Shown piece by piece: positions 50,897-61,250 of a stretch of DNA of 64,000 nucleotides. The notes under the pieces were generated by a model. It made no database searches and was not told the origin of the DNA. It saw only the letters and a program-made list of their open reading frames with translations. Source of the stretch: Promerops cafer (Eukaryota > Chordata > Aves > Passeriformes > Nectariniidae); the NCBI GenBank assembly GCA_013398275.1, contig VZSE01015299.1, positions 372,001-436,000 of the forward strand, written 5' to 3'. Both the position numbers and the translations under genes were made by a program. Every line of letters starts with the position of its first letter. Position 1 is the first letter of the stretch.

Positions 50897-50992
50897 CTAC
50901 AGTTGCAGAGAAGTTAGAGTAGGCAGAGTCATTGGTATTTACAAAGGTAGAGTTATGGGAAGGAAGCACAGTGAAGTTGTGGACTCTTAGAG
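50897..50992 (-). CDS. ADGRD1: ADGRD1 exon 4, glycosylation-rich cassette exon
   Basis: A 96-nt exon in phase 1 to 1, encoding residues 67-99. It begins ALRVHNFTVLPSHNST and ends with SAYSNFSATV. I recall a similar insert in a longer ADGRD1 isoform of other vertebrates. The acceptor is CCACCCAG and the donor CTGTAG|GTGAGG. It is symmetric, so skipping keeps the frame (exon 3 then joins exon 5 as TNG-D-IVEG). Four N-x-S/T sequons (NFT, NST, NDS, NFS) fall within 32 residues. It sits inside the N-terminal part of the pentraxin-like domain, so inclusion would add a heavily glycosylated loop. Whether it is constitutive or alternative here cannot be read from DNA. Confidence 0.85.
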
Positions 50993-53900
50993 CTGGGTGG
51001 AACAACAAAAGAAAATAAGCAAATAAGCAAAACAATGAATAAACACAATCAGTAATGAATTGGCCAGTTCATATCTCTCAGCACAGCACAAATCAAGATT
51101 TGTTGATGAGTGGCCTTTAAATTTCCACGGGAGCACCTCTCCGAGGAGCTGGGAGTGTCCTGGGCTCCCCCTGCCCAGGGACAGGCAGGGTCACTGAAGG
51201 GAGGATTTCTTCACAGTTACCGAGCAGAAAAATCTGTAAAAAGCCCAGCTGCAGATGGAGGCTGTGAAGCACATCCCTGCTGGCAAGGAACGTGCCATAA
51301 AAATCCTTCCAGTGGTGCAGGAGTCCTGGCAGCCCGGGGCCGTGCCCAGCTCTGGCTCCCCGGGAAAGCCGCGGAAAACCCCAGGGCGAGGCCAGGAGAG
51401 GCTGAGGGAGCCCGGGGCATTTATCAGTGTGCCAAAACCCCCAGTGTGCCAAAACCCCCAGTGTGCCAAAATCCCCAGTGTGCCAACATTCCCAGTGTGC
51501 CTGGAACCCCAGTGTGCCAGAATCCCCAGTGTGCCAAAATCCCCAGTGTGCCAAAAACCCCAGTGTGCCTGAATCCTCAGTGTGCCACAATCCTCAGTGT
51601 GCCAGAATCCCCAGTGTGCCAGAATCCCCAGTGTGCCTCAATCCTCAGCTGGAGACTGAAAGGTGTGCCAGGCTCTCATTTGTACCCAGAGAGCAGATCA
51701 GAGCAATGGGCACTAATCAAAATANTGTGCCTGAGTCCCCAGTGTGCCAACATCCCCAGTGTGCCACAATCCCCAGTGTGCCTGAATCCCCAGTGTGCCA
51801 AAATCCCCAGTGTGCCTGAATCCCCAGTGTGCCTGGATCCTCAGTGTGCCTGGAACCCCAGTGTGCCAACATCCCCAGTGTGCCAACATCCCCAGTGTGC
51901 CAGAATCCCCAGTGTGCCAAAATCCCCAGTGTGCCTCAATCCTCAGCTGGAGACTGAAAGGTGTGCCAGGCTCTCATTTGTACCCAGAGAGCAGATCAGA
52001 GCAATGGGCACTAATCAAAATACAAGAAACTCCATCCAAATATAAGAAAACCTCTGACTTTTTTATGTCTGACCATAAAGTTATATTCTCTAATTATTTT
52101 TTTTTCTGATTTTGAAAATTTAACAGTATCTTGCACACTGTAATTGTTTACCCTGGGCAGACAAATAAAGCCTGATGAAAAGCCCATGAAAGTAGATGGA
52201 GAGACATTGATTTGGGATTTAGACCAATTGAGCTCTCAGAACAAAAAGACAAATGCTCTCAGGAAAAGAAAAGCACACACAAAAACCTCCAGATAAAAAT
52301 GCATGGAAAACAAGGGGTCAGATGAAAAACCTGAGCGTGGCCACTTTCTTTTGATTTGCTGTATTTTAGGCTAATTGTTTCCCTTCAATTCCTTCTAGTG
52401 CTGAGATTTCCAAAACGTTAATTTGCTGACACACTCTCACCACGTGAATGCTTTGAGAGATATAAATCTGGCTTCACACACAATGACTTCAACAAATAAA
52501 ATGGATTAACGTGACGGACAGATTATGATGCTTCAAGGATTCAAGAGGAGAAACACGGAATGAAAATAATTGCATGATATGATGAGTGGAAAAACAAGAA
52601 AGACTCTGCAATAAACAGAAGAGTTGTGTAATCAGAATGGAACCAAAACCAAGCAAATTGTCACCTGGAGTCGATACAACAATAAAGAACACTTTCCTTG
52701 TATATCAAAGTGAAATATCAGATACATAAAGCCTCTGCTGGAGGCAGCTGAAATAATATCTGTGTCTGATAAGGCACAATATAAACAACTGAGAGGAGTT
52801 TGAGCCATCCAGTGCAACACTGCAGAGAGAATTCAGCATTGCCAGAACTGCACTGCAGAGACCAGGACCTCTGGCTGCTGATATCCCCTGCAAGGAACTG
52901 TAAGACAAACTCCAATTATTTTCAGTGAAGTCCTGCAGCTGGCTCATTTATAAATCTCTTTAACACCATGTCATAATAGGAGTCAAAAGAGACTGCTCCT
53001 GTGAGCCAGTCCCTTTCCTGTAAGTGAAGGTTTTGTAGGATCAGGAACTTCATCTGTTCTGCTTTCTCTCTTCCAAGATACTGAAAATATTTCTGAATTT
53101 TGCTGAAATAAAATTAAACAAAATTTGAAAAACAATCTAACATCAATTGTCTTTTTCCAAGAGCCATATTTTATATATATAATTTTCAAGCACTTTCAAA
53201 ACACCTTTGTTGTAACGTGATTGCCAAAACAGTGCTAGATACAGAGCACTTCACTCTTTTAGAAACCACGTGAAGTCCAGGGTCAGAAAATTGCTTTAGC
53301 ACACTTCTAGAGAACTTTTGTAAGCCAAATTATTATTCTATTGAAGTCAGTAGGAACGTTGCCATCGGCTCCTAATGGAAGCAGAATATTGCCCAGATAC
53401 TTTTCTGGTCAGGCAATTCCATTCCCTTCAGAAATTTTGTGGAAAGATAGGTCCAAGTTTAGGCTTAAAATACTTGAACACCTCTACAATAAAGGGATTT
53501 AGGTATGTATAGATCTTTTTCCCCACGCTGGAGCAGAGATTGATACTGGTATTTTTGGCACACGGGTTTGGGGAATTCTGGGAGGAGGGCAGCAGGTGTT
53601 GTGTGAGGAGCAGTGGGAGCACACAGCAGCACAGCCTGGAGCTGGGCAAGGTGCCAGCAGGGAAACAGCTCCTGTGGGGGTTCCTGAGGGACCCAGAGGC
53701 CCCAGAGGGAGGCAGAGCTCAGCTGAACCCTCCGAGCTCGGAGGGGACCCGCGGGCTCTGCTGGAGCTCCTGCACTGCTCCACCCACGGCCCTGGAGCAC
53801 AAATGTCACTCCCCCGGATCCCGTCCTACGGCTGACTCTGGCAATCAGTGACAGCTTTGCCTCAGCAAATCCCTCCTGATTTCGCCCAGTTGGAAAGAGA

Positions 53901-54455
53901 ATTGAATTAGTATCAATTAATCAATCAATATCACGCTGCAGTTCTGCTCTTAAGGAGATACCCAAAAGCAGATGAAAAAGGAGTGAGGGGTGTCGGGATG
54001 AGAGCTGACACTTTCCTTTCTGAAGACACTACATACAACGTTCCAAAGTGCCTGAGGAGCTTGGCCATTTAACTCCTTCCAAACTCAAAGGAAAGACATC
54101 CTCCCTGCTGGCAGAGCCAGAGTCTCAGACCCTGAGTGCACTGGAGCATGCTGTGCATGTACCAAACCAACCAAGAACAACGTGATTTCGACGGCTCTTT
54201 GGATCATAAACCTTTTCTGTTTATAACCCCAGCACTGCACACACAGCCCATAAAACCCCGGAGAATGCTCCATAAAAATCAGCTCACAAATACAACATTT
54301 GGGTATCAGAGCCCTGCAAAAGCATTAACTGGGGAAAAAACCTCAGCCTCGGAGCCACAAAAGTTAACCCCTTTCTTATCTCCTGCTGCCCCTTCCAGTC
54401 ACAGGCAGCCCCAGAGAGCTGAGGTGCTGCCATTGCCAGGGAATGCTCTGTCTAC
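50993..54455 (-). other. ADGRD1 intron 3
   Basis: About 3.5 kb. It contains the 17-18-bp CCCCAGTGTGCCAAAAT minisatellite at 51427-51950 with a displaced duplication. The remainder (51000-51420, 52025-54455) is unique, mostly AT-rich sequence. I found no mobile element or further exon. Confidence 0.7.
51427..51950. repeat. 17-18-bp minisatellite (CCCCAGTGTGCCAAAAT)
   Basis: Two blocks (51427-51640 and 51726-51935) consist of about 12 copies each of a 17-18-bp unit with variable ends (AAAATC, GAATC, CAACAT, TGGAACC). Each block is followed by the same non-repetitive segment of about 95 bp (51629-51724 and 51927-52022). A single N sits at 51725, at the junction. The 311-codon open frame on the plus strand is a repeat artefact. 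Confidence 0.95.
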
Positions 54456-54539
54456 CTCCATTTGTATCCCGAAACTCGTGAATTCCATCCACATCTTCCA
54501 GCGGCCAGTAATGGGAAGCTGATGCCAGGACTTTGAACC
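54456..54539 (-). CDS. ADGRD1: ADGRD1 coding exon 3 (start of the pentraxin-like domain)
   Basis: An 84-nt exon in phase 1 to 1. It encodes FKVLASASHYW followed by PLEDVDGIHEFRDTNG (residues 39-67), an almost residue-for-residue match to the HYWPLENVDGIHE segment of mammalian ADGRD1. This is the opening strand of the pentraxin/laminin-G-like fold. The acceptor is TTTTTTGAAAG and the donor AATGGAG|GTAGAC. The open frame has no methionine start, so it is invisible to simple ORF searches. Confidence 0.95.
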
Positions 54540-57488
54540 CTTTCAAAAAACACAGGTCAAAAGATTATTAAATAAAAGACCAACAAGGTGTGTAACAAGT
54601 CTTCACAGAAAATGGCCATAAAAGAGGTCAAAAGGTTAAGTAAACCAAAATATTTTATGTAAATCAAGTGTGGCACACGAGCGAGCTCATAAATCAAAGC
54701 AGCAGAGTAGATTAAAGCCATATCACTGATTAACCACTGCAGAAAACCTGCTTTTAAATCCCAGCTGATTTTCATTTTAATTGCACTTCAGATGTGTAAC
54801 AATCTCTGACTAAATCTCTGCCCGTGCATCTGGCAGCATTCACTGAGGTAACAGCTGCGGAGTCATTCACGAGGAATTTCCAGACTTTACTGGGATTTCC
54901 ACACAGGGTGGACAGCCCAAAGCCCTGGGATGGGCCTGCTCAGCCTCTACAGCAAGTACCACTGCTCCTGCTTCCTGCAGAGGTGGCGGGAGGCACCCCA
55001 GGAGCTGCGTTCTCCTGAGAAGAGCTTCCAGAACATGAAGCAGCAGAAGGAGGAGCTGCCACCTCCCCACCCGGCACCAGCTCTTCCTCCAGAACCTTCT
55101 GCACCACCCCAGGAGCAGAGCAGCCCTTTGGGGCTGATGGGAACATTTTGTTTTCCTGCACGTTCCCCCTTGCAGCAGGTGGACAAGCTGGCAAACACCT
55201 GCAGGTTTCCATTGGCATTTCTGTCAGGACAGTCTGGTTGATCGCAGTTTGAACAGATTTGGGGACATGGAGTCACTTAATCAGAAGCAGGCTGCCCAAA
55301 ACAGCCAAATTTTCTGTTAAGATAACAATTCTGTTTTAAGGGTAGAGCATTACTAGTGTAGTAAAACATGAATTGTAATTTCTTACTGTCTTGCTAGCTG
55401 CAAGAAACCCTTTATTTTCAAAACAATTAATTTAATCAGAGGTGATAAAATAAATGTAGCATGTCCTACAGCTAAGAATGTTTGGGCAAGTTGATACAGG
55501 TATCCAGAAGTTTTTCCATGGATGCACCACCATGGCACATCATCCTCCTGTGTGAGTTCCTCTCCTTTGGGGGGACAGGTGGGGACAGCACAAAGAGTAG
55601 CAGGGACAAAGAGAGCAAGGGTTCCTGTTCCACCATCTCTCTTGTTCCCTGCCCTACAATCATTTCTCACTCCCAAGCAATCTTTCAGGAGACTGAGGAG
55701 TGAAGCTGACAGAGGAAAGTTTGTTAAACCCCTCTCAGCTGTCAAACATTACAAAACCTCCCCAGCCTAACGAGCTCATTAACCCAAGTCAGGAGCAGTG
55801 TCCTTTGGCTCCTGCAGCTCATCCCACACCTTTCTTCACCTTTGAGATCAAAACAGTTTGCCTGTTTGAAACTTGCTCTGCCATTTTCACCTCCTGGATA
55901 CACACCAGATCCTTGTCTCATGGATATGAAGGTGCAAAAACTTCATTAAAGTGCCTAATGGCCACCCTGGAGAGCACTTTGGTGGCCTCCTTCCTCATGG
56001 TACAGTTTCTGAGGTGTGACACAGATGGGATCCTAAGATTTATTTTTTTATTTTGAGTGCAAAGTTGATAAAACTGCTAAACTTCACAACAAGCAATTGC
56101 AGATCTGAGGAAACAGAGCTGCAAGTTCTGCCTCTTGTGAGGGTACAAGACCTACTCAGACTTGCTTCCAAAGTCAGCTATACCAGAGATATTTAACCAG
56201 TGATTCGTGATTGATTTCATTAATCCAGGATCTCTTCTTAGCCCACCTGACTCAATGTTTGCCGTTGTCATAGAGGTTTTCCCTCCAGGAGGGACCAGGG
56301 CACAAAGAGGTAAGAAGGGGGTGTCACATGGAAATGGACAGGGAATGGGGATGGGGTTCTGTGGATCTCCATCTCCTTGACTGCCTGGAAGGCAGAGAAG
56401 GGCACAGCTGCCACTGAGAGGACAAGGACACTGCCAGCCTCGGGGGACAGTGGCCCACGGCGAGCACGCACAGAACAGTCTGGAAGTTGCAGGCAGCCCA
56501 AGCCCCGCTAAGACCTCGGGAAGCAAGCAGCTGCTGCCCCGAAGGCTCAGTCCCTCCCAGAGGCAAGCGCCCCGCCGGGCAGAGGGGCCCGGGGCTTGCT
56601 GGAGCCTGGCTCTGGCCCGGCAGCAGCCCTGGCCCCGCGGGGCTCGCCCACCTGGGCAGGAGGGCTCCCCCTTTTCTTCCACCGGCCAGAGGCCACAGAC
56701 CCTCATGTTTTGCAAACTGGACCCTTTTTCTTGGCTCAGAGCAAAGGGGGAGCAGGAGCCATCCATCAGCCGAAGGTGCTCCTTTAGCAGTGGCCTCTCC
56801 CCAGGGCTCTGTTTCACTTGAGAACAATTCCACGTGGTTCGAGCTGAAAAGCACAAGGCAATACCCGCAGCGGTACAGCAGTAAAACTGTACTTGTACAC
56901 CACCACGAGGCCTGAGGTTAAACTATTTATACACACAGAAGAATTCGGCACTTACACACACCCTGCTGAGCTCCGAGGGAGTTTTTTTCACATTGGAAAC
57001 GGATGAGGAGTCCTCAGTCCGCTCCGTAACTGATTTAACCCAGGTGTGAAGGCTGGAGGAGGGGGAGGACTTGAGCCAGAGCACGGCAAAGTGTACAAGC
57101 TGGCACATCCAGCTGTAAGTCATTGAATCGAAATGCTGAGCATCGAGGGGAGAAAGAAAATACTCTGTGTAGAGATCTGATTCAGAACCGTACACTCAAG
57201 GAAGGCGATGGCAAACAAGCGTAGCTAGGACTTCTCCACGTGTCAAACACAAGCCATTTTCTCCAAATGTGTTTCTATTCAGAATATTCAGTGGGTAGGG
57301 TACTGAATTTACAGTGACTGGGACAGTGATGCTCTGGACTATTGCATCTTTAATACAGAGCTGACATTCAAACACGGGCTCAGTTTCTTTGGGGCTACTA
57401 AGGAAATAAAAAAAAAAATGCAAACTGCAAAAAAAGCAAACAAATATTTAAGTACGTTGTCACAAAATGTAAATAGAGCATTCCTTAC
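54540..57488 (-). other. ADGRD1 intron 2
   Basis: About 2.95 kb. A GC-richer part lies at about 56400-56800. Two open minus-strand segments (56953-57137 and 57196-57400) with splice-like edges are discussed under findings. I see no tandem repeat and no recognisable mobile element. Confidence 0.7.
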
Positions 57489-57525
57489 CTGGGTGTTTGG
57501 GCAGCTGGGAGTAGTTTCCGTACAC
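57489..57525 (-). CDS. ADGRD1: ADGRD1 coding exon 2
   Basis: A 37-nt exon encoding VYGNYSQLPKHP plus the first base of a Gly codon (residues 27-39). It corresponds to the short VYS...HPG segment just after the leader in mammalian ADGRD1. The acceptor is ATGTGCAG and the donor CCCAG|GTAAGG. It enters in phase 0 and leaves in phase 1. NYS is a potential N-glycosylation site right after the signal peptide. Exons this small are missed by most gene finders. Confidence 0.88.
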
Positions 57526-58154
57526 CTGCACATAAAACATCACAAAATGAGACACCGTGAGGCAAAACTTGCTAAGAGGAATCCAAGCACATCTCAGTGC
57601 TGACCGGATTCAGAATATTACCTGATATTTTTGCTGAAATAAAATCAGCAAAGAATAATGGCAACACAGGAGAGATAACAAACTCTCCATGGTCTAGTTA
57701 AGGTTAAAAGTACAGTTGAAATCAGATTCCTGTAAGATTTCAATCATAAGTTTTCCTTTGCCACTTTTGGTATTAAAAAGGACATTTTCCACGCAGGTTC
57801 AGAAAGTCCATTCCTTCAGTGATGGCAGAATATCCTTCCAGACCCTCCAAGTAGTATTTTCTTGCTTCACCCTTTGATATCTTCATGTAACTCTGAATAA
57901 ATTCCCGGGACCGGAGGAAAATTCACAGAAACGTGCACCAAAGCCCGGAGTTGTTCTGTTCCGTGGAAAGAAGTCAAATACTTCTATCCCAGCCTGCGCC
58001 AAAAAGAAAAGATCTTGTCTGCGACTTTCTCGCTGAGGGTGTCTCTTCCCCGCCGCTCCTCTCCCACAGTCAGAGGTCTGGAGGCTGCCGGGGCTGCGCT
58101 GGCAGGGAAAGGCTCTTCCTGATAGCAGCCCGGGGAAAGCTCCCTGCTCGCTCC

Positions 58155-58392
58155 CGGATGGGCTGGGATGGGCTGCAACGAGCCGAGATGGGCTGGAACG
58201 GGCTGGGATGGGCTGGAACGGGCTGGGATGGGCTGGAACGGGCTGGGATGGGCTGGAACGAGCCGAGATGGGCTGGAACGGGCTGGGATGGGCTGGAACG
58301 AGCCGAGATGGGCTGGAACGGGCCGAGATGGGCTGGAACGGGCTGGGATGGGCTGGAACGAGCCGAGGTGGGCTGGAACGGGCTGGGATGAG
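58155..58392. repeat. 20-bp minisatellite
   Basis: About 12 tandem copies of a 20-bp unit of the form GGGCTGGGATGGGCTGGAAC. Variants replace GGGCTGGGAT with GAGCCGAGAT. The variants are interspersed, as expected from unequal exchange or replication slippage. Long open frames across it on both strands are by-products of the repeat. Confidence 0.95.
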
Positions 58393-58510
58393 CCGCCAAG
58401 TCCCGCCCGTCCCGCTCACGTTCGCACCTCCGCCCCAGGGCCAGAGCCCGGCTGGGGAGCCCGGTGATGTCGCGCTGTCCCCTCCAGCCCTGTCCCGCTC
58501 CGGGCTCTGT

Positions 58511-58572
58511 TTATTTCTGTTTATTTCTGTTTATTTCTGTTTATTTCTGTTTATTTCTGTTTATTTCTGTTT
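58511..58572. repeat. 10-bp tandem repeat (TTATTTCTGT)6
   Basis: Six exact copies of TTATTTCTGT inside an otherwise CpG-rich tract. Confidence 0.95.
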
Positions 58573-59673
58573 CTGTCCCGCTGCTGCTTCCCCTCTCCGC
58601 TCCCGGAGCCGCCAGGGGCCGGCCCCGGCCGGGACGGGGCTCCCCAAAATCGCGCACCTGGGAGGGCTCAGAGCCACAGCGAGCGCCCGCGATTCCAGCG
58701 CCTCCGAAAAGCGAAGGACAGCTGGCACCTACTTATTAAAAAGAGCAGAGGTGGCATTTCTGCCCGAAGAAAGCTTTAAAACACTGATTTAAATCCCATG
58801 GCACTCCGAGGGATTGGATTTACTTTGTCTGTACCAAGCGGGGGAAACTGAGGCATTTCCTGTCTCACCGGTTTCCTCAGAGTTGCACAAATCTAGAAAA
58901 AACTTCTGTACTTGCTACTTTACTTCTTGTTTTAATAAAAATAATTACATGTAAGTATTTTTATAAGTCTCCCAATTGCAATCTATGTCACAAATATTAA
59001 TCAGCATTTTACGTGTAAAAGAGAAATAGCAGCTAGAACTAGCTGGTATTCTTTATTTTATCTGCTCTTCTGTGATAAAATCTTGTTTTCAGTTCTCTCA
59101 AAGCTCTTTATTTTCAGCCACATAAACTGAAAGAGTAATACTTTAAACAAAATTTGATAAGCTTTCCATCCCTGTTAATTTCTTCCCTGCATTTCCCTAT
59201 CAACCCCTTCTTTATCCTCACACGAGCCTCTTAAATGTGATACAGGCAACATCAGAAACTACAAATCAGAACCATAACATGCTAATATCTCAACAAAATC
59301 CAGATTATTTTATTTACCTTCTCTTTTGCCAGAAGCTATGTAAATATATTGGATAATATTTTCAGCCCCACTCATGCAGCAAAATAGTCTTTGCTTGAAA
59401 TCAGTGAATGCACAAGATTCTGACCTGTAGGGAAATTATTTCCTGCACGCCACTGTCCCCACAGGACTGTAAGGGTGTCCTCCCCTCTGCACCCCCCCAT
59501 TGGTGACTCTTGGCCCATCCCTGCACCTGAGCTCACCTGGTTCCTCCTGCTGCTCCCCTGGGCTGCCCCTCTCACCTCTCTGCTGCTCAGCCCCAGCTCC
59601 TGCCCCGAGCTCTGGGCAGGAGCTGATCAGAGCTTGGAGACTGAAAGAGTTTTACACTTGCCCTTTCTGGAGA

Positions 59674-60046
59674 CATTCTGTACCTGTTCTACATCTGTAC
59701 CTGTTCTACATCCACACCTGTTCTACATCTGTACCTGTTCTACATCTGTACCTGTTCTATCACCCTCCATGGAGACATTCTGTACCTGTTCCACATCCAC
59801 ACCTGTTCCACATCCACACCTGTTCTATCACCCTCCATAGAGATATTCTGTACCTGTTCTACATCCATACCTATTCTATATCCATTCCTGTTCCACATCC
59901 ACACCTGTTCTGTATCCATTCCTGTTCTATCACCCTCCATGGAGACATTCTGTACCTGTTCTGTATCCACACCTGTTGCACTACCCTCCATGGAGACATT
60001 CTGTACCTGTTCCACATCCACACCTGTTGTATCACCCTCCATGGAG
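59674..60046. repeat. Composite minisatellite with 16-18-bp core
   Basis: Many copies of a core resembling ACCTGTTCTACATCC. Longer super-units are separated by TATCACCCTCCATGGAGA. The hierarchy (a core repeat nested in units of several tens of bp) points to repeated rounds of duplication. It lies in intron 1. Confidence 0.9.
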
Positions 60047-60657
60047 ACGTGCCCCAGCTGGGAACCAGCCAGCCTGGCCCTGCTGGACCCCGCTGGGGTC
60101 CCAGACGGATCCAGAGCCTCTGGGGGGAAATTGGTTCCCTGCAAATGCCCGGAGGTGGAAGGGACTGCAGGGCCCAAGGGCTGAGGAGATCAAAGTTCAC
60201 TTTGGGAGCCCTGAGACACTCATGCTGCACGAATGCTCCAAGGTTACCCAAGTTCGGTGTTACAAAATTTCAGTATTAAAATAAAATGTGAGTTTTGTTT
60301 GTAATCCTGATTTAGGACCCACAAAAGAAGAATTTCGAAAATTCTGAATTTTTGAATTTCAGTTCCTACAAAAATGTAGCAATAAGCAGCCTGGCTTTTG
60401 CTTCTTTCCCTCCAGCTTTTTTGAGACTTCCTCCCTCATTACTGTTAGTCACAATCGCCTCGATATCCTGAAGGAAGAGGAGGAATTCTGTGTAAACCCT
60501 ACAAATTCTGCATCATATAGTGACAAGCAGAGCCATTCTTAGAAATAACAGAGACTGCAGCTAAAAATCCCGAGAAAAAACTAAAATGTAAAAAGAGAAA
60601 GACAGGAATTCGAAATATTTGCCAAGAGGGGCCTGTCAAGGGAAAGAATATGCTTAC

Positions 60658-60735
60658 CAAAACAATTGTGAGAATCCAAGCAAACAAGTTCACTGCCAGA
60701 AGTTTCTGCAGAAACAGCAAATTGCAAGCAGACAT
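60658..60735 (-). CDS. ADGRD1: ADGRD1 coding exon 1 (signal peptide)
   Basis: This exon encodes 26 residues that look like a signal peptide: a short polar start (MSAC), a lysine, then the hydrophobic run LLAVNLFAWILTIVL. The ATG is at 60735-60733, with an in-frame TAA just upstream and no competing upstream ATG nearby. The initiation context is weak (C at -3). The donor is TTG|GTAAGC, with its GT at 60657-60656. The exon ends in phase 0, which is what exon 2 needs. Mammalian ADGRD1 also has a short leader exon joined to a VYS-type exon. The residue sequence itself is not conserved enough for me to recognise. The call rests on position beside the CpG island, phase and hydrophobicity. Confidence 0.72.
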
Positions 60736-60779
60736 CGGAGATTATTTGCAGAGACAAATTCTGAATTTTTTCCTGTGAT

Positions 60780-61250
60780 GCTCTGGAAACACGATCTGAA
60801 AAGCCGCGCTGGCCCCAGCCCAGGCCGGGGCAGCACCGCGAGCGCGGGCTGGAGTCCCTGGTCCGGCGCTGGGCGGCGATGCGAGCGCGGGGGGCTCCCG
60901 CGGGGCCCGGGAGGAGCCCGGGAGGGGNNNNNNNNNNNNNNNNNNNNNNNNNNNNNNNNNNNNNNNNNNNNNNNNNNNNNNNNNNNNNNNNNNNNNNNNN
61001 NNNNNNNNNNNNNNNNNNNNNNNNNNNNNNNNNNNNNNNNNNNNNNNNNNNNNNNNNNNNNNNNNNNNNNNGCAAGGCCCCAGGGCTGCTCTGGCCCGGA
61101 GGGAGGGGCGCTGCCGCGGGCCCGGCTGGACGCGGCCCGGGCGAGCAGGACCCGCCGGGCGCAGCATCCCCGGCTCCTCCGGGGCGACCGCAGGGCGGGC
61201 AGGAAGCGGCAAACGCTGCAGCTGGCACCCACCGGGGAAGGACAAACAGC
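60780..61250 (-). promoter_or_regulatory. ADGRD1: CpG-rich promoter/5' UTR region of ADGRD1, with assembly gap
   Basis: This very GC- and CpG-rich stretch begins about 45 bases upstream of the proposed start codon of ADGRD1. It is interrupted by 144 Ns at 60928-61071. No TATA box is evident in the readable part, as is usual for CpG-island promoters. The transcription start cannot be placed, because the core is probably inside the gap. A minus-strand in-frame TAA lies 6 bases before the proposed ATG, so the coding frame cannot extend upstream. Confidence 0.6.

Larger units (their letters stand above)
57980..58720. promoter_or_regulatory. CpG-rich patch in ADGRD1 intron 1
   Basis: CpG-dense sequence flanks a 20-bp minisatellite and a 10-bp microsatellite. 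Examples are runs around 58030-58150 and 58390-58500, and CCGGCCCCGGCCGGGACGG at about 58620-58638. It lies about 2-2.7 kb inside the gene from the start codon. It may be an internal promoter or enhancer CpG island, or simply GC-rich repeat-prone sequence. No transcription start element is recognisable. Confidence 0.4.
57526..60657 (-). other. ADGRD1 intron 1
   Basis: About 3.1 kb. It holds a composite CTGTACCTGTTCTAC array, a 10-bp and a 20-bp minisatellite, and a CpG-rich patch at about 57980-58720, described separately. The rest (57526-57980, 58750-59670 and 60050-60657) is ordinary unique sequence, AT-rich around 58900-59350, with no exon that I can support. Confidence 0.7.
31818..61250 (-). 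other. ADGRD1: ADGRD1 gene, 5' part (promoter to exon 14)
   Basis: Adhesion G protein-coupled receptor D1 (GPR133), a plasma-membrane receptor whose family member in mammals signals through Gs/cAMP. I recognised it from several segments that match the vertebrate protein as I know it: WPLEDVDGIHEF, VTFSFFWK, YWTHILFTW, EGLKVYVNGTLST, GAFDEFIIWERAL, HYRFPSRGQSF and SGSPLVSIQL. Fourteen coding exons total 1581 nt (527 codons). All use GT-AG introns and the phases agree throughout (0,1,1,1,1,1,1,0,0,0,1,1,2,0 at successive exon ends). Domain order: signal peptide (residues 1-26), linker, cassette (67-99), pentraxin/LamG-like fold (about 40-285, interrupted by the cassette), linker (285-306), GAIN region (307-527, incomplete). 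The GPS motif, the seven helices and the tail are not seen in the window and should lie beyond position 1. The identification is secure. Exon 1 and use of the cassette are less certain. Confidence 0.95.

Noticed and set aside
51110..52045. A 311-codon plus-strand open frame
   Set aside because: It runs through the 17-18-bp minisatellite and an N. Its periodic VCQNPQCAKIPS text has no protein character, and the opposite strand is open as well.
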